A DNA stretch of 27,732 nucleotides, from the IMG/VR virus record IMGVR_UViG_3300049845_000248, positions 1 through 27,732 of that record, one strand, 5' to 3'. The notes beneath the pieces were generated by a model. That model ran no database searches and had not been told where the DNA came from. It was given only the letters and a program-made list of their open reading frames with translations. Positions within the stretch are counted from its first letter, which is position 1; each line of letters starts with the position of its first letter. Made by a program: the position numbers and the translations under genes. Below are positions 15,808 to 22,886 of this stretch, in pieces. The DNA is from a virus.

Positions 15808-16294
15808 GAGCCACCGTCCACGGCTTGCCCTCGAGGTGATCTCTCACCACGTCGGCAGTCACGGTGTTGAGCCGAGTGTCCTTCACCATGCCGAGCAGGG
15901 CGATACGCGCGGCCGATCGCAGGTCCTGATGATGCGTGACTGTCGGCCACTTCCAGACACCGAACACCTCCATCAGAGTCTGCGGGATGATCCGCTTGAT
16001 CCCCATGTTCTGCAGGAACTGAGCGTCGGGCAGCGCTCGCTTCAGGTCCTGCTCAGCCTGCACCATCCGGATGTCTGAGTCCAGCTTCAGCCGCGGCCGG
16101 TAGCGCTCGACGAAGATGAACGGGTTGTGCGAGCCATGCTGGTAGATCCAGTCTTGCAGGCCGATGAAGTCGGTGCCTGGGTAGACGGTGTGCTCGATGT
16201 GCAGGGTCTTGAGGTTGGGCTTGAACGTCAGCCGTACGACACCCGTGTCCACCAGACCAGGGTCGATGCCGATGACATGTGCTACGTTGAGCAT
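15800..16294 (-). CDS. RuvC-like Holliday junction resolvase
   Basis: The protein has 164 residues, near the usual RuvC length. The RNase H-like fold is visible from GIDPG (9-13, catalytic Asp11), VERYRP (catalytic Glu63) and the C-terminal THHQDLRSAARIAL (120-133, Asp124). It should cut four-way junctions or branched replication products before packaging. ATG 16294 is preceded by GGAAGGAAG. Three acidic residues in the right order make the call firm; sequence elsewhere is divergent. It follows the polymerase gene and overlaps the SF2 helicase gene by 8 bases. Confidence 0.85.
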   Translation of the reverse strand: MLNVAHVIGIDPGLVDTGVVRLTFKPNLKTLHIEHTVYPGTDFIGLQDWIYQHGSHNPFIFVERYRPRLKLDSDIRMVQAEQDLKRALPDAQFLQNMGIKRIIPQTLMEVFGVWKWPTVTHHQDLRSAARIALLGMVKDTRLNTVTADVVRDHLEGKPWTVAHV

Positions 16295-16312
16295 GCTTCC
16301 TTCCTTCCGGTG

Positions 16313-16348
16313 TGGCCGGGCCCTCGACTTGCGACGGGGGCCCGGCCA
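16313..16348 (-). repeat. Post-stop hairpin after DNA polymerase gene
   Basis: TGGCCGGGCCC (16313-16323) pairs perfectly with GGGCCCGGCCA (16338-16348): 11 bp, 14-nt loop. It begins four bases after the polymerase stop codon. No T tract follows on the minus strand. Confidence 0.75.
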
Positions 16349-16352
16349 TCAC

Positions 16353-18404
16353 TCACTTGGTGTATCGGTAGTCGTGCTTGATCTCCGCAGCCAGAGGGAA
16401 CTCCGGCAGCTTGGTGCGGGACATGCAGTCGTTGAGCATGGCCTTGGTCGACTCGAGTGCGACAGCACCAGGCGACCAGTCCAGAACGATCTCGTCGTGG
16501 AACTGCCCGACGAGCTGGACGTTGACACCGGGGAACGGTGACAACCTGTCGTACACGTCGCGCAGGCTGTCGAAGAACACCTCGCGGCACAGGCTCTGCG
16601 TCAGCAGGCCAGACAGCTTGCCGCCGTAGACCGAGAACGGCTGCTGCCGCTTGGTCTTCGGGTTCATCCAGGTGTCCACCCACAGGTCGCCAGTCTTGCG
16701 CTCACTCGGCTTCCAGTAGTGGATGTTGCGGCCCACGATGTGGGTGCCGTGGATCACACGGTTGACCATCACCGTGCCGTCGGTCAGGATCAGCAGGATC
16801 CTCAGTGACAGCAGACCCTGGTTCTTGGTCTGATCCCGCAGGGACTGCGGTGCAGGCTGGGCTGTGATCACGACCCGGCCGTGCTTGATGCGAGCATCAC
16901 CACTGCCGAACTCGATCGCATCGTGCAGCGCATCGTCGAGCCTGCGCCAGTAGTCCACGATCTCGGGGTTCGCACCCCTCCAATCTCGGACCAGCTTGGC
17001 CGACTCGACCTCGGTCATGACGACGCCCATCTTGGCGGCGAAGTCTCGCACTGCATCTGAGCCTGCACCGTAGCCACAGGCCAGCTCGCCCACCTTGCCG
17101 ATCTGACGCTCGGGCTTGGTGACATGGGCGTGGTGCTTGCCGAAGATCTTCCCGGCCTGCACCTTGTACAGATCCTTGCCGTCGAAGTAGGCGTCGATCT
17201 TCCACTGCTCACCTGCCTGCCACGCCAGACCCCGTGACTCCACGGAGCTGAAGTCACCCACGATCAGGAACCCATCAGGGTCCGTGGCCGTGAAGACCTG
17301 GCGCAGGTTGGATGCCAGCTTGGTGTTGTCCCACTCTACGTCCTCGACCCAGAGCTCGGACATGTCGTTGCCCTCACCATTGAGCCGCTTCAGGTTCTGC
17401 ATCTGCACACCCCGTCCCGTGGTGCGGAACGTGGCACCAGCCCCGATGTGCAGGTACTGGTCGTGCAGCCGACCGTCAGTGCCGGTCGTGTCGATGATGG
17501 TCTGCAGCTTCTTGAGACTGCTGCCTCCCATGATCTGCTTGGTCCACAGCAGCTGACGCACGTCGAGGTACTTGGCCCTCTTGTCGTGGTCAGCTACACC
17601 AGCACTGAGCTTGCGCTCGATGGTGGCCAGCAGCTTCTCGACATGTGCCTCGTCGAACGACGTGGCCCTGACTCCACGCTTGGCACACCACTCTTTGAGC
17701 TGGGTGCTGCTGTTGAGGTTCAGGTCCTCGGCGTCGCACTCCTTGCGGAACTCGGCCTCGGCGTTGGCCACGTTGGTCAGGTACCGCAGCTGCATGTTGC
17801 GGACCAGGTCCATGTCCACGTTCCAGCCGAGGCTGTTCATGTCCATCGTGACCGCGGTGTTGGCCAGCTCCTTGCTGCTGACCGGATACTTCAGTGCCAG
17901 CTTGAGGCTGAGCTCAGCGTCGATCGCGCAGTAGTGGATGAACTCCGCCCACTGCGCTGGATGCTGTGCCTTCATGGCTGGATCGAATGGACCAGTGCCG
18001 ATGCTGAACAGCTTGATCAGCTCCCAGCCTGAGGCCAGCTTGTCCACACCCAGCAGCTGGGGTGCAGCAGCCTCGAGCTTGCCCGCCGCACCTGCGGCGC
18101 GGGCGAGCACGGCGCTGTCGATGAACCTCCAGCTCGGGTAGTTCAGGCCCATGCTCTTGAGCACGGCCTGCTCGAAGCCGGCGTTGTGCGCGACGATGAG
18201 GTTGTCACCGATCGCTTCGGCCAGACTGTGCTTGGCCTCGGTGTAGTCCGACACGAAGTCGAACAGCTCCTTGACCCCTGACTCCCACGCTGCCACCGCG
18301 ATGAGCGGGGTGAAGTGTGGGCAGTTGATGTACCTGTCCAGGCCATGCTTGGTCAGGTCCACCTCTGCGTAGGTCTCGAAGTCGAGACCGATGTAGCCCG
18401 TCAT
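16353..18404 (-). CDS. Family A DNA polymerase with 3'-5' exonuclease
   Basis: This is the phage replicative polymerase, 683 residues. The proofreading domain shows Exo I DFE (8-10), Exo II AHNAGFE (72-78) and Exo III YCAIDAE (about 173-179). The polymerase domain shows motif A GDFSSVESR (Asp384), the finger helix RQIGKVGELACGYG (Arg433, Lys437, Tyr445) and motif C HDE (636-638). No 5'-3' exonuclease domain is present, as in most phage PolA. Both active sites look intact. The gene starts at ATG 18404, overlapping the Cas4-like nuclease stop by four bases. The order nuclease-polymerase matches a widespread phage replication cassette. Confidence 0.96.
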   Translation of the reverse strand: MTGYIGLDFETYAEVDLTKHGLDRYINCPHFTPLIAVAAWESGVKELFDFVSDYTEAKHSLAEAIGDNLIVAHNAGFEQAVLKSMGLNYPSWRFIDSAVLARAAGAAGKLEAAAPQLLGVDKLASGWELIKLFSIGTGPFDPAMKAQHPAQWAEFIHYCAIDAELSLKLALKYPVSSKELANTAVTMDMNSLGWNVDMDLVRNMQLRYLTNVANAEAEFRKECDAEDLNLNSSTQLKEWCAKRGVRATSFDEAHVEKLLATIERKLSAGVADHDKRAKYLDVRQLLWTKQIMGGSSLKKLQTIIDTTGTDGRLHDQYLHIGAGATFRTTGRGVQMQNLKRLNGEGNDMSELWVEDVEWDNTKLASNLRQVFTATDPDGFLIVGDFSSVESRGLAWQAGEQWKIDAYFDGKDLYKVQAGKIFGKHHAHVTKPERQIGKVGELACGYGAGSDAVRDFAAKMGVVMTEVESAKLVRDWRGANPEIVDYWRRLDDALHDAIEFGSGDARIKHGRVVITAQPAPQSLRDQTKNQGLLSLRILLILTDGTVMVNRVIHGTHIVGRNIHYWKPSERKTGDLWVDTWMNPKTKRQQPFSVYGGKLSGLLTQSLCREVFFDSLRDVYDRLSPFPGVNVQLVGQFHDEIVLDWSPGAVALESTKAMLNDCMSRTKLPEFPLAAEIKHDYRYTK

Positions 18405-19120
18405 TCGCTCTCCAACATCTCGTCGTAGTTGACGGCCGGCTGTGGATACAGCAAGCCCATCATGGCTGGGCAGTACGGCTTGCCCTTGGCCCCCCTGCCA
18501 TGCGGGTTGGCCGGGCAGAACTTGCAGTGATCACCAGGGCTGAAGGTCGTCGACCCGCCCAGGATGTGCGCCTCTGCCACCTGGGCATCGGCCATGAACT
18601 GCTGCAGTCGAGCCGTGTCAGCGAACCACGTCTCGATGTTGTCGGCCCACGGCTGCACGATGTGCAGGTGGACGCCCGCTGCCTTGGGAGCGAGCGCCCC
18701 ATAGGTCACGGCGTAGTACAGCATCTGCTCGTTCTCGACAGCGGAGACGGGGATGGTCCCGGTCTTCCAGTCGATGACGTGGATCTCGTCAGCCACGAAC
18801 AGCACCAGGTCGGCGCAGGTGTTGGGCCCTGACTTGAGCCAGGTGGCTTGCACCACCTCCTCGATCAGGGACTTGAACCTGCGCCTGCTCCGGATCTCAG
18901 CCACGTAGGCGATGGCCTCGGCCATGCGCCGTGCATCCTTGGCGGACAGGCTCATGATCTCGGCGAGCATCCGGTGCATCTCGGTGCCCCGGTTGGCTGC
19001 GTTGTCCGCAGTGGGATCCACCTCAGGTGGCGTCCAGTGCGGGATGGCCAGGTCCAGGTTGGCACTGGCGTGGCAGTTGATGTGCTTGCTTGCGACGCTC
19101 GCACTGAACCGTTCGGTCAT
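18401..19120 (-). CDS. Cas4/RecB-like PD-(D/E)xK nuclease with Fe-S cysteines (DUF2800-type)
   Basis: The protein has 239 residues from ATG 19120, chosen because AAGGAGGA lies six bases before it. The nuclease core is seen as GPNTCADLVLF (Asp104) and VIDWKTGT (Asp117, Lys119), with QMLYYAVTYG (132-141) as the following helix. Cys16 and the C-terminal Cys199, Cys202 and Cys217 have the spacing of the four cluster-binding cysteines of Cas4/AddB-type nucleases, so a [4Fe-4S] cluster is likely. Phage members of this group work with an ssDNA-binding protein and PolA in replication and recombination, exactly the neighbours seen here. No CRISPR array is present in the window, so a role in adaptation is not suggested. 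Confidence 0.85.
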   Translation of the reverse strand: MTERFSASVASKHINCHASANLDLAIPHWTPPEVDPTADNAANRGTEMHRMLAEIMSLSAKDARRMAEAIAYVAEIRSRRRFKSLIEEVVQATWLKSGPNTCADLVLFVADEIHVIDWKTGTIPVSAVENEQMLYYAVTYGALAPKAAGVHLHIVQPWADNIETWFADTARLQQFMADAQVAEAHILGGSTTFSPGDHCKFCPANPHGRGAKGKPYCPAMMGLLYPQPAVNYDEMLESE

Positions 19121-19131
19121 GCTGTCCTCCT

Positions 19132-19251
19132 TCAGGACTTGATGAGCCACCAGAACAGCAGACCTCCGATGATCCAGAACGGAGCCACGATGAGCAGCCC
19201 GTTCACGCATCCTCGGAAGGGCATGCCCTGATTGGCATTGCGGTCGTACAT
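19132..19251 (-). CDS. Single-pass membrane mini-protein (39 aa)
   Basis: The start is ATG 19251 with GGGAGGGA nine bases upstream; the stop (19134-19132) lies just before the ribosome binding site of the nuclease gene. After a polar N-terminus of about 14 residues (MYDRNANQGMPFRG), residues 15-37 form one long hydrophobic, Trp-rich segment (GLLIVAPFWIIGGLLFWWLI) ending in Lys-Ser. It is too small to assign. Possible roles are membrane anchoring of the replication complex, superinfection exclusion or a holin-like protein. The start context and coding gap support a real gene. Confidence 0.65.
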   Translation of the reverse strand: MYDRNANQGMPFRGCVNGLLIVAPFWIIGGLLFWWLIKS

Positions 19252-19272
19252 GTTGCTCCCTCCCGGCAGCGA

Positions 19273-19300
19273 AGAGGGGGTGACCGAAGCCACCCCCTCT
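19273..19300 (-). repeat. Post-stop hairpin after the ssDNA-binding gene
   Basis: AGAGGGGGTG (19273-19282) pairs with CACCCCCTCT (19291-19300), 10 bp with an 8-nt loop. It lies eight bases after the TGA at 19311-19309, not after the in-frame stop at 19389. That spacing matches the other genes in this operon and argues that 19309 is the functional gene end. Confidence 0.75.
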
Positions 19301-19308
19301 CAGACTGC

Positions 19309-19401
19309 TCAGTCCATGAAGATCTCGGACTCGTCGATGCCGACGCTCCCGCCGAAGCGGTCGTCGTCAGCGCGGAACACCGCGACGCTCACGCCTGCGT
19401 T
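19309..19401 (-). other. Acidic C-terminal tail of the ssDNA-binding protein in the -1 frame
   Basis: Thirty codons in the -1 frame relative to the gene at 19389-19928 encode NAGVSVAVFRADDDRFGGSV and then GIDESEIFMD before TGA. This continues the preceding beta strand (IYAGCQVAA) naturally and ends in the acidic, aromatic tail expected of phage ssDNA-binding proteins. A hairpin follows the stop directly. The switch would lie near 19401, in GCAGCAACG, which is not a classic slippery heptamer. Either a frameshift event, a mutation or a one-base sequence error joins the two parts, giving about 206 residues. Confidence 0.6.
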
Positions 19402-19928
19402 GCTGCGACCTGGCACCCCGCGTAGATCTGGTGCGTGGTGGCAGCGATCGGCTTGATGACCGGGAAGGACAGGATGTCCGGGTCCGGCACAGCCAGCTCG
19501 CTCTCGTCGTTGACGATGGCCTTGAGCTCGATGTCCGTGCCCTTGCCACCGATGCACTTGACTGCAGCGACAGCGTCGGGACGCAGGACCGCGGTCTTGT
19601 CGCTGATCACCTTGAACGGCGTGTTGACCACGGCGCTCGCGGGATCCTCGATCGCAGCCAGGAGCAGCTTGACCTCGGCCGGCGACAGGGCATCCTTCTT
19701 CTCGCCCTTCTTGTGCTGGTTCTCCACGTACGGGAGGAACACGTCCTCGACGTGCTTGCGGAACTTCTCCGCCTGCGTGTCGTTGAGCAGCAGCAGGAAG
19801 TTCGGGCTTGCACTGGCCACGTCAGCGGCAGGGTACGTGCCCTTCTGGCTCTGGGTGTACGCACCCTGTGCGGTGAACTCCGGGAAGGAGATCCAGCCCC
19901 ACACTGTGACGGTCTTCTCGTTCGCCAT
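19389..19928 (-). CDS. ssDNA-binding protein (DUF2815 / gp2.5-like)
   Basis: The protein has 179 residues in the uninterrupted frame, from ATG 19928 after GAGAGAAG; an in-frame ATG at 19958 overlaps a hairpin and is rejected. It is beta-rich: VTVWGWISFPEF at the start, a charged helical insert (about 55-95), then TPFKVISDKTAVLRPD and SFPVIKPIAATTHQIYAGCQV. Strand pattern, length and position (VWA gene before, Cas4-like nuclease and PolA after) fit the DUF2815/gp2.5-type OB-fold proteins that coat ssDNA in phage replication. The expected acidic tail is missing in this frame but present in the -1 frame to 19309. Family call is moderate; the neighbourhood supports it. Confidence 0.7.
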   Translation of the reverse strand: MANEKTVTVWGWISFPEFTAQGAYTQSQKGTYPAADVASASPNFLLLLNDTQAEKFRKHVEDVFLPYVENQHKKGEKKDALSPAEVKLLLAAIEDPASAVVNTPFKVISDKTAVLRPDAVAAVKCIGGKGTDIELKAIVNDESELAVPDPDILSFPVIKPIAATTHQIYAGCQVAATQA

Positions 19929-19955
19929 GCTTCTCTCGTTTCTCTTGTGATGGCC

Positions 19956-19973
19956 CACCCCATTGTTGGGGTG
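19956..19973 (-). repeat. Post-stop hairpin after VWA gene
   Basis: CACCCCA (19956-19962) pairs with TGGGGTG (19967-19973), 7 bp with a TTGT loop. It begins six bases after the VWA stop codon. No T tract follows. Confidence 0.6.
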
Positions 19974-19979
19974 AGTGGT

Positions 19980-20903
19980 CTAGTAGCAGAGGTTGCGGTC
20001 TGCGATGAGCAGCGGACGCACCTCATCAGCCAGCTGGCCCAGCACCTCGGCGAGGAACGTGGGCCTGTTGACCAGGCTGATGTCGAGCAGTTGCTGGATG
20101 TGTCCGGACCTGGCCTTGATGGCACCCATCGCGTTCCACGACGAGTCGTAGTCAGCGATGGTCACGACCACGCCCCAGTCCTGATCCATCAGGGCAGCCA
20201 GCGTCTCGTAGTGCGTGCCCGAGTACTCGGCCACGTTGAGCACGGCCTCGACCGTGGACTCACCTGGACCCCAGTGGGTACTGGTGTCGGACACGATGGC
20301 GAGGTGTGCGTTGGCCATGTAGGTCAGGGCCAGCACGTCCTCGACGATGGTCTTGATCGTGGCCTCGGACATCGAGCCACTCACGTCCAGCACCACGAGG
20401 TTCTCTCGCTGCGGTGCGTGATGGATGAACGCCTTGTGGTCTCCGAGGATCGGGCGACGTGCGTTCACCTTCATCATGGACTGGAAGACCATCTCGCCCT
20501 GCTTGCCGGGCATGTGACCAATGACATCCTTGAGCTTCTCGGCCACCTCCAGGATGGACGAGGCGATCTCGACCTCGAGACTCTTCCACAGTTCGGGAAG
20601 GATCTCGCCCTTGGGCGGTGCCTCACCGAAGATGATGGCACCGGACTCGATGAGGGACTCGTAGCCCAGCTCGAGCAGGTAGTCCTGCAGGTCGTAGCTG
20701 TGCGTGTGGTCCTCACCCATCAGCGCCTGCACCAGCTCACGCTGGTCGAAGACCACGCGCAGCAGGTGACCCAGCTGGTAGGCGTTGAGCTTGTAGAGCT
20801 TGGCCAGGAACAGCGCCGTCTCCGTGTCGGGCAGTGCACGCCTCAGCGTGCCCAGGCTGAACCTCACGCCTGGCTTGATCTCGATGATCTCGAGGTCGTT
20901 CAT
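19980..20903 (-). CDS. Von Willebrand factor A (VWA) domain protein, partner of MoxR ATPase
   Basis: The protein has 307 residues. The C-terminal half is a VWA domain with a complete-looking metal-ion-dependent adhesion site: LDVSGSMS (Asp173, Ser175, Ser177), a Thr in SGTHYETL (Thr230 or Thr234) and ADYD (Asp251). The N-terminal half (1-165) is helical and unassigned. VWA proteins encoded next to MoxR AAA+ ATPases act as the substrate adaptor in metal insertion or protein-remodelling pairs such as RavA-ViaA and CbbQ-CbbO. ATG 20903 overlaps the MoxR stop by four bases, so the two are made together. No signal peptide is seen: it is cytoplasmic. Its role in the phage is unknown. Confidence 0.88.
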   Translation of the reverse strand: MNDLEIIEIKPGVRFSLGTLRRALPDTETALFLAKLYKLNAYQLGHLLRVVFDQRELVQALMGEDHTHSYDLQDYLLELGYESLIESGAIIFGEAPPKGEILPELWKSLEVEIASSILEVAEKLKDVIGHMPGKQGEMVFQSMMKVNARRPILGDHKAFIHHAPQRENLVVLDVSGSMSEATIKTIVEDVLALTYMANAHLAIVSDTSTHWGPGESTVEAVLNVAEYSGTHYETLAALMDQDWGVVVTIADYDSSWNAMGAIKARSGHIQQLLDISLVNRPTFLAEVLGQLADEVRPLLIADRNLCY

Positions 20904-21820
20904 GCTTCATCCTCCTCAGTGGATGCGATCGCCATGTCCATGAGCTGAATGTTCATCTCGATGTTCAGGGCTTGGACGGGTGACAGCTTCGGGTTGCCCC
21001 TTAGCTTCTTGGCAGCAGCGACGTACCCGGCGGGAACGTTCGTGCCCTTGAGCAACAGCACGTACTGAGCCTTCTGCTCGCTCATCGCACGCTGGTTGTT
21101 GGCGTCGATCAGCTCCTTCAGATCGGAGCTCTTGACCATGCGCATCTGCGCCTGGCCCAGCAGGTTGCGCACGCTGGAACCAGTGGCAGCCGTGCCCACC
21201 TTGACGCCCTTCTTCTTGAAGGAGTCGAGGATGGCGTACGTGGGCAGGACCTCACGGTCCAGCAGGTAGCCCATCTCGTAGCTGGCAGCCATGCTGGGCA
21301 GCAGCCCGAGCACGTCGCAGATCAGCTTGGCCAGATGCTCCTTCTCCACCTTGGACTTCCTCGGGTCAGGCACTGCGATGTGCAGCAGCCTGTCTTCCAG
21401 CGCCAGGTCGTAGGACGTGACGCTGTTGGATGCACCGATGATGAAGACCTCGGGCAGTCGGAAGGCACCAACCCTGCGGCTGGTGAAGATGTCGAGCAGC
21501 CCGTTGTACACCTCGGGGAATCCACGCAGGAACTCGTCGAACAACAGGATGTCTCCCTGGTTCAGCTGAGTCCAGAACGTGGCCGGCAGCATGCGCAGAT
21601 GCATGTCTCCGTCTTTGCCGTGTGGCATCTGCACACCCTCCACCTCGAGAGGTGACAGGCGTGAGACGTTGATGATGTGCAGCTCGACGCCGAGGATCTC
21701 GGCCAGCTGCTCGATGTACGTGGACTTGCCGCAGCCAGCAGGACCCACGAGGTGGGGCATGGGACTGCGTACCTTGTAGGCCATGCTCATGGCGTAGAGA
21801 CTGAGCAGCTTCTCGATCAT
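20900..21820 (-). CDS. MoxR-type AAA+ ATPase
   Basis: The protein has 306 residues, normal for MoxR. Walker A is GPAGCGKST (26-34), Walker B ILLFDEF (91-97, Asp95-Glu96) and sensor 1 IIGASN (127-132). An LSPLEVEGV stretch (55-63) matches the region after the first strand where substrates are gripped. An arginine-finger-like segment lies in ALEDRLLHIAVPDPRKSK (about 140-157). These ring ATPases remodel proteins with a VWA partner, encoded next here. The gene overlaps both neighbours by four bases (DUF3310 before, VWA after). Placement inside a replication operon is unusual and suggests remodelling of a phage or host complex during early infection. Confidence 0.92.
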   Translation of the reverse strand: MIEKLLSLYAMSMAYKVRSPMPHLVGPAGCGKSTYIEQLAEILGVELHIINVSRLSPLEVEGVQMPHGKDGDMHLRMLPATFWTQLNQGDILLFDEFLRGFPEVYNGLLDIFTSRRVGAFRLPEVFIIGASNSVTSYDLALEDRLLHIAVPDPRKSKVEKEHLAKLICDVLGLLPSMAASYEMGYLLDREVLPTYAILDSFKKKGVKVGTAATGSSVRNLLGQAQMRMVKSSDLKELIDANNQRAMSEQKAQYVLLLKGTNVPAGYVAAAKKLRGNPKLSPVQALNIEMNIQLMDMAIASTEEDEA

Positions 21821-22050
21821 GTCTGACCGCCGAGCCGCTCGATCTCACGGTTGATGTACCACCGTGCCTTGAGCAGATCCTCGATCTCACTGGCCCTGTC
21901 CTTGCGGCCAGCCCGAGCGATGTACTTCACCGCGTTGCCGCGGCAGAAGTTCAACTGCTCGGTCAGTTGGATGACCTCGACTCCGTTGGCCAGCTTGTAG
22001 TGCGGTGGATGATTGACCAGATCCACGGTGGTGTGGTCTGCGAGACCCAT
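21817..22050 (-). CDS. DUF3310 family protein (phage nucleotide kinase-like)
   Basis: The protein has 77 residues that nearly match the family pattern from end to end: VNHPPHY, GVEVIQLTEQLNFCRGNAVKYIARAG, RK, then DLLKARWYINREI. DUF3310 proteins are common in phage replication regions and are annotated as nucleotide kinase-like; the biochemical role is poorly defined. ATG 22050 follows GGAAGGGGGAAGC. The stop overlaps the MoxR start by four bases, making it the first gene of a three-gene coupled block with MoxR and VWA. Confidence 0.9.
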   Translation of the reverse strand: MGLADHTTVDLVNHPPHYKLANGVEVIQLTEQLNFCRGNAVKYIARAGRKDRASEIEDLLKARWYINREIERLGGQT

Positions 22051-22082
22051 GCTTCCCCCTTCCGAAGGGATGAGACGGCAGA

Positions 22083-22121
22083 GGTGGCACCTACTGCAAC
22101 GATGTGACAGTAGGCGCCACC
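22083..22121 (-). repeat. Post-stop hairpin before DUF3310 gene
   Basis: GGTGGC-A-CCTACTG (22083-22096) pairs with CAGTAGG-C-GCCACC (22108-22121): 13 pairs around one A/C mismatch, loop of 11. It lies ten bases after the stop of the gene at 22132-22518. No T tract follows. Confidence 0.75.
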
Positions 22122-22131
22122 CCTGACAGAA

Positions 22132-22518
22132 CTACGGCTGGATGGCGACGAGCACGTCCTCGCCGATCCACCGCAGCATCGAGCCGTCGGTCTCGTCGAG
22201 CAGACGGAGGATGACCCCGTCCATGTCGAGGTGGATGACCTCAGCCTCGACGCCCTCGGTGGCCTCGGACAGGACGACGCGGCCCCAGTCCTCGGTCTCG
22301 GGGTGAGCGATGGCCGTGGCCTGCGCAGCGGCGTCGGTGAGGGGCTTGAAGAACTCCTCCACCTGTGCGTCGAAGACCTCGGACGCAGCCTTGTGTGCGC
22401 GGACGGACTGCAGCATCTCCCACTTGTCGGAGATGAGGATGGTGCGGCCCTCCTTGCCGGTGACATCGGTGCCCTCGACGAGAGTGCCGGGCCCCATCAG
22501 CTTGGTGACAGTGAACAT
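22132..22518 (-). CDS. Hypothetical acidic early protein (128 aa)
   Basis: ATG 22518 is chosen because GAAGGGAAG precedes it; an upstream in-frame ATG at 22590 lies inside the neighbouring gene. The 128 residues begin with a beta-rich segment (FTVTKLMGPGTLVEGTDVTG). A helix follows (about 40-80), then another beta-rich acidic part (EAEVIHLDMDGVILRLLDET). No motif for catalysis or DNA binding is clear. It has no Cys and no membrane segment. Context is the block upstream of DUF3310-MoxR-VWA; function is unknown. Confidence 0.78.
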   Translation of the reverse strand: MFTVTKLMGPGTLVEGTDVTGKEGRTILISDKWEMLQSVRAHKAASEVFDAQVEEFFKPLTDAAAQATAIAHPETEDWGRVVLSEATEGVEAEVIHLDMDGVILRLLDETDGSMLRWIGEDVLVAIQP

Positions 22519-22552
22519 GTGCTTCCCTTCTGGTTGTGTCGCAGGCTGTGGA

Positions 22553-22882
22553 TCAGCCAGCGTACGCGGTCTGAGGCGTGACGAGTCCACGACTCTTGGC
22601 CTTGCGGTAGAGGTCGGCGAGCGTGGTGGTGTTGGCTTGCGCCACCATCACCAGATCGGCCGCCTCCATGTGGTCCGGGTGGATGCAATCCGCAGCCCCG
22701 CAGGTGGGGATCGCAGTACCCCATTCTCCCGTGCTGAGGTAGCCGGAAGCCTGCTGGGCAGAGCGCAGTGATCCCTCCGAACGGATGAACTTGGAGTAGT
22801 CCATCTGTACTAGGTGCTCACCATCCTCCGACGTGGCGGTGGAGGTGGACACCAGTTCGATGAGTGCGTCGTAGTCGAACAT
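22553..22882 (-). CDS. HNH-like / treble-clef protein (109 aa)
   Basis: The protein has 109 residues. Residues 61-74 (CGAADCIHPDHMEA) reproduce the C-x4-C-x-[NH]PxH core of HNH endonucleases and related treble-clef zinc folds; His68 occupies the usual Asn position and His71 is conserved. The upstream catalytic His of a full HNH site is not obvious, and the protein is short, so it may be a DNA-binding relative or a reduced nuclease. Residues 1-50 are acidic and helical. ATG 22882 is four bases from the preceding stop. A role in nicking or packaging is possible but unproven. Confidence 0.7.
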   Translation of the reverse strand: MFDYDALIELVSTSTATSEDGEHLVQMDYSKFIRSEGSLRSAQQASGYLSTGEWGTAIPTCGAADCIHPDHMEAADLVMVAQANTTTLADLYRKAKSRGLVTPQTAYAG

Positions 22883-22886
22883 GTGT

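Noticed and set aside
19431-20948. 505-codon plus-strand open frame opposite the VWA and ssDNA-binding genes
   Set aside because: The minus strand there carries clear VWA motifs; the plus product is Val/His/Asp/Leu-rich shadow sequence.
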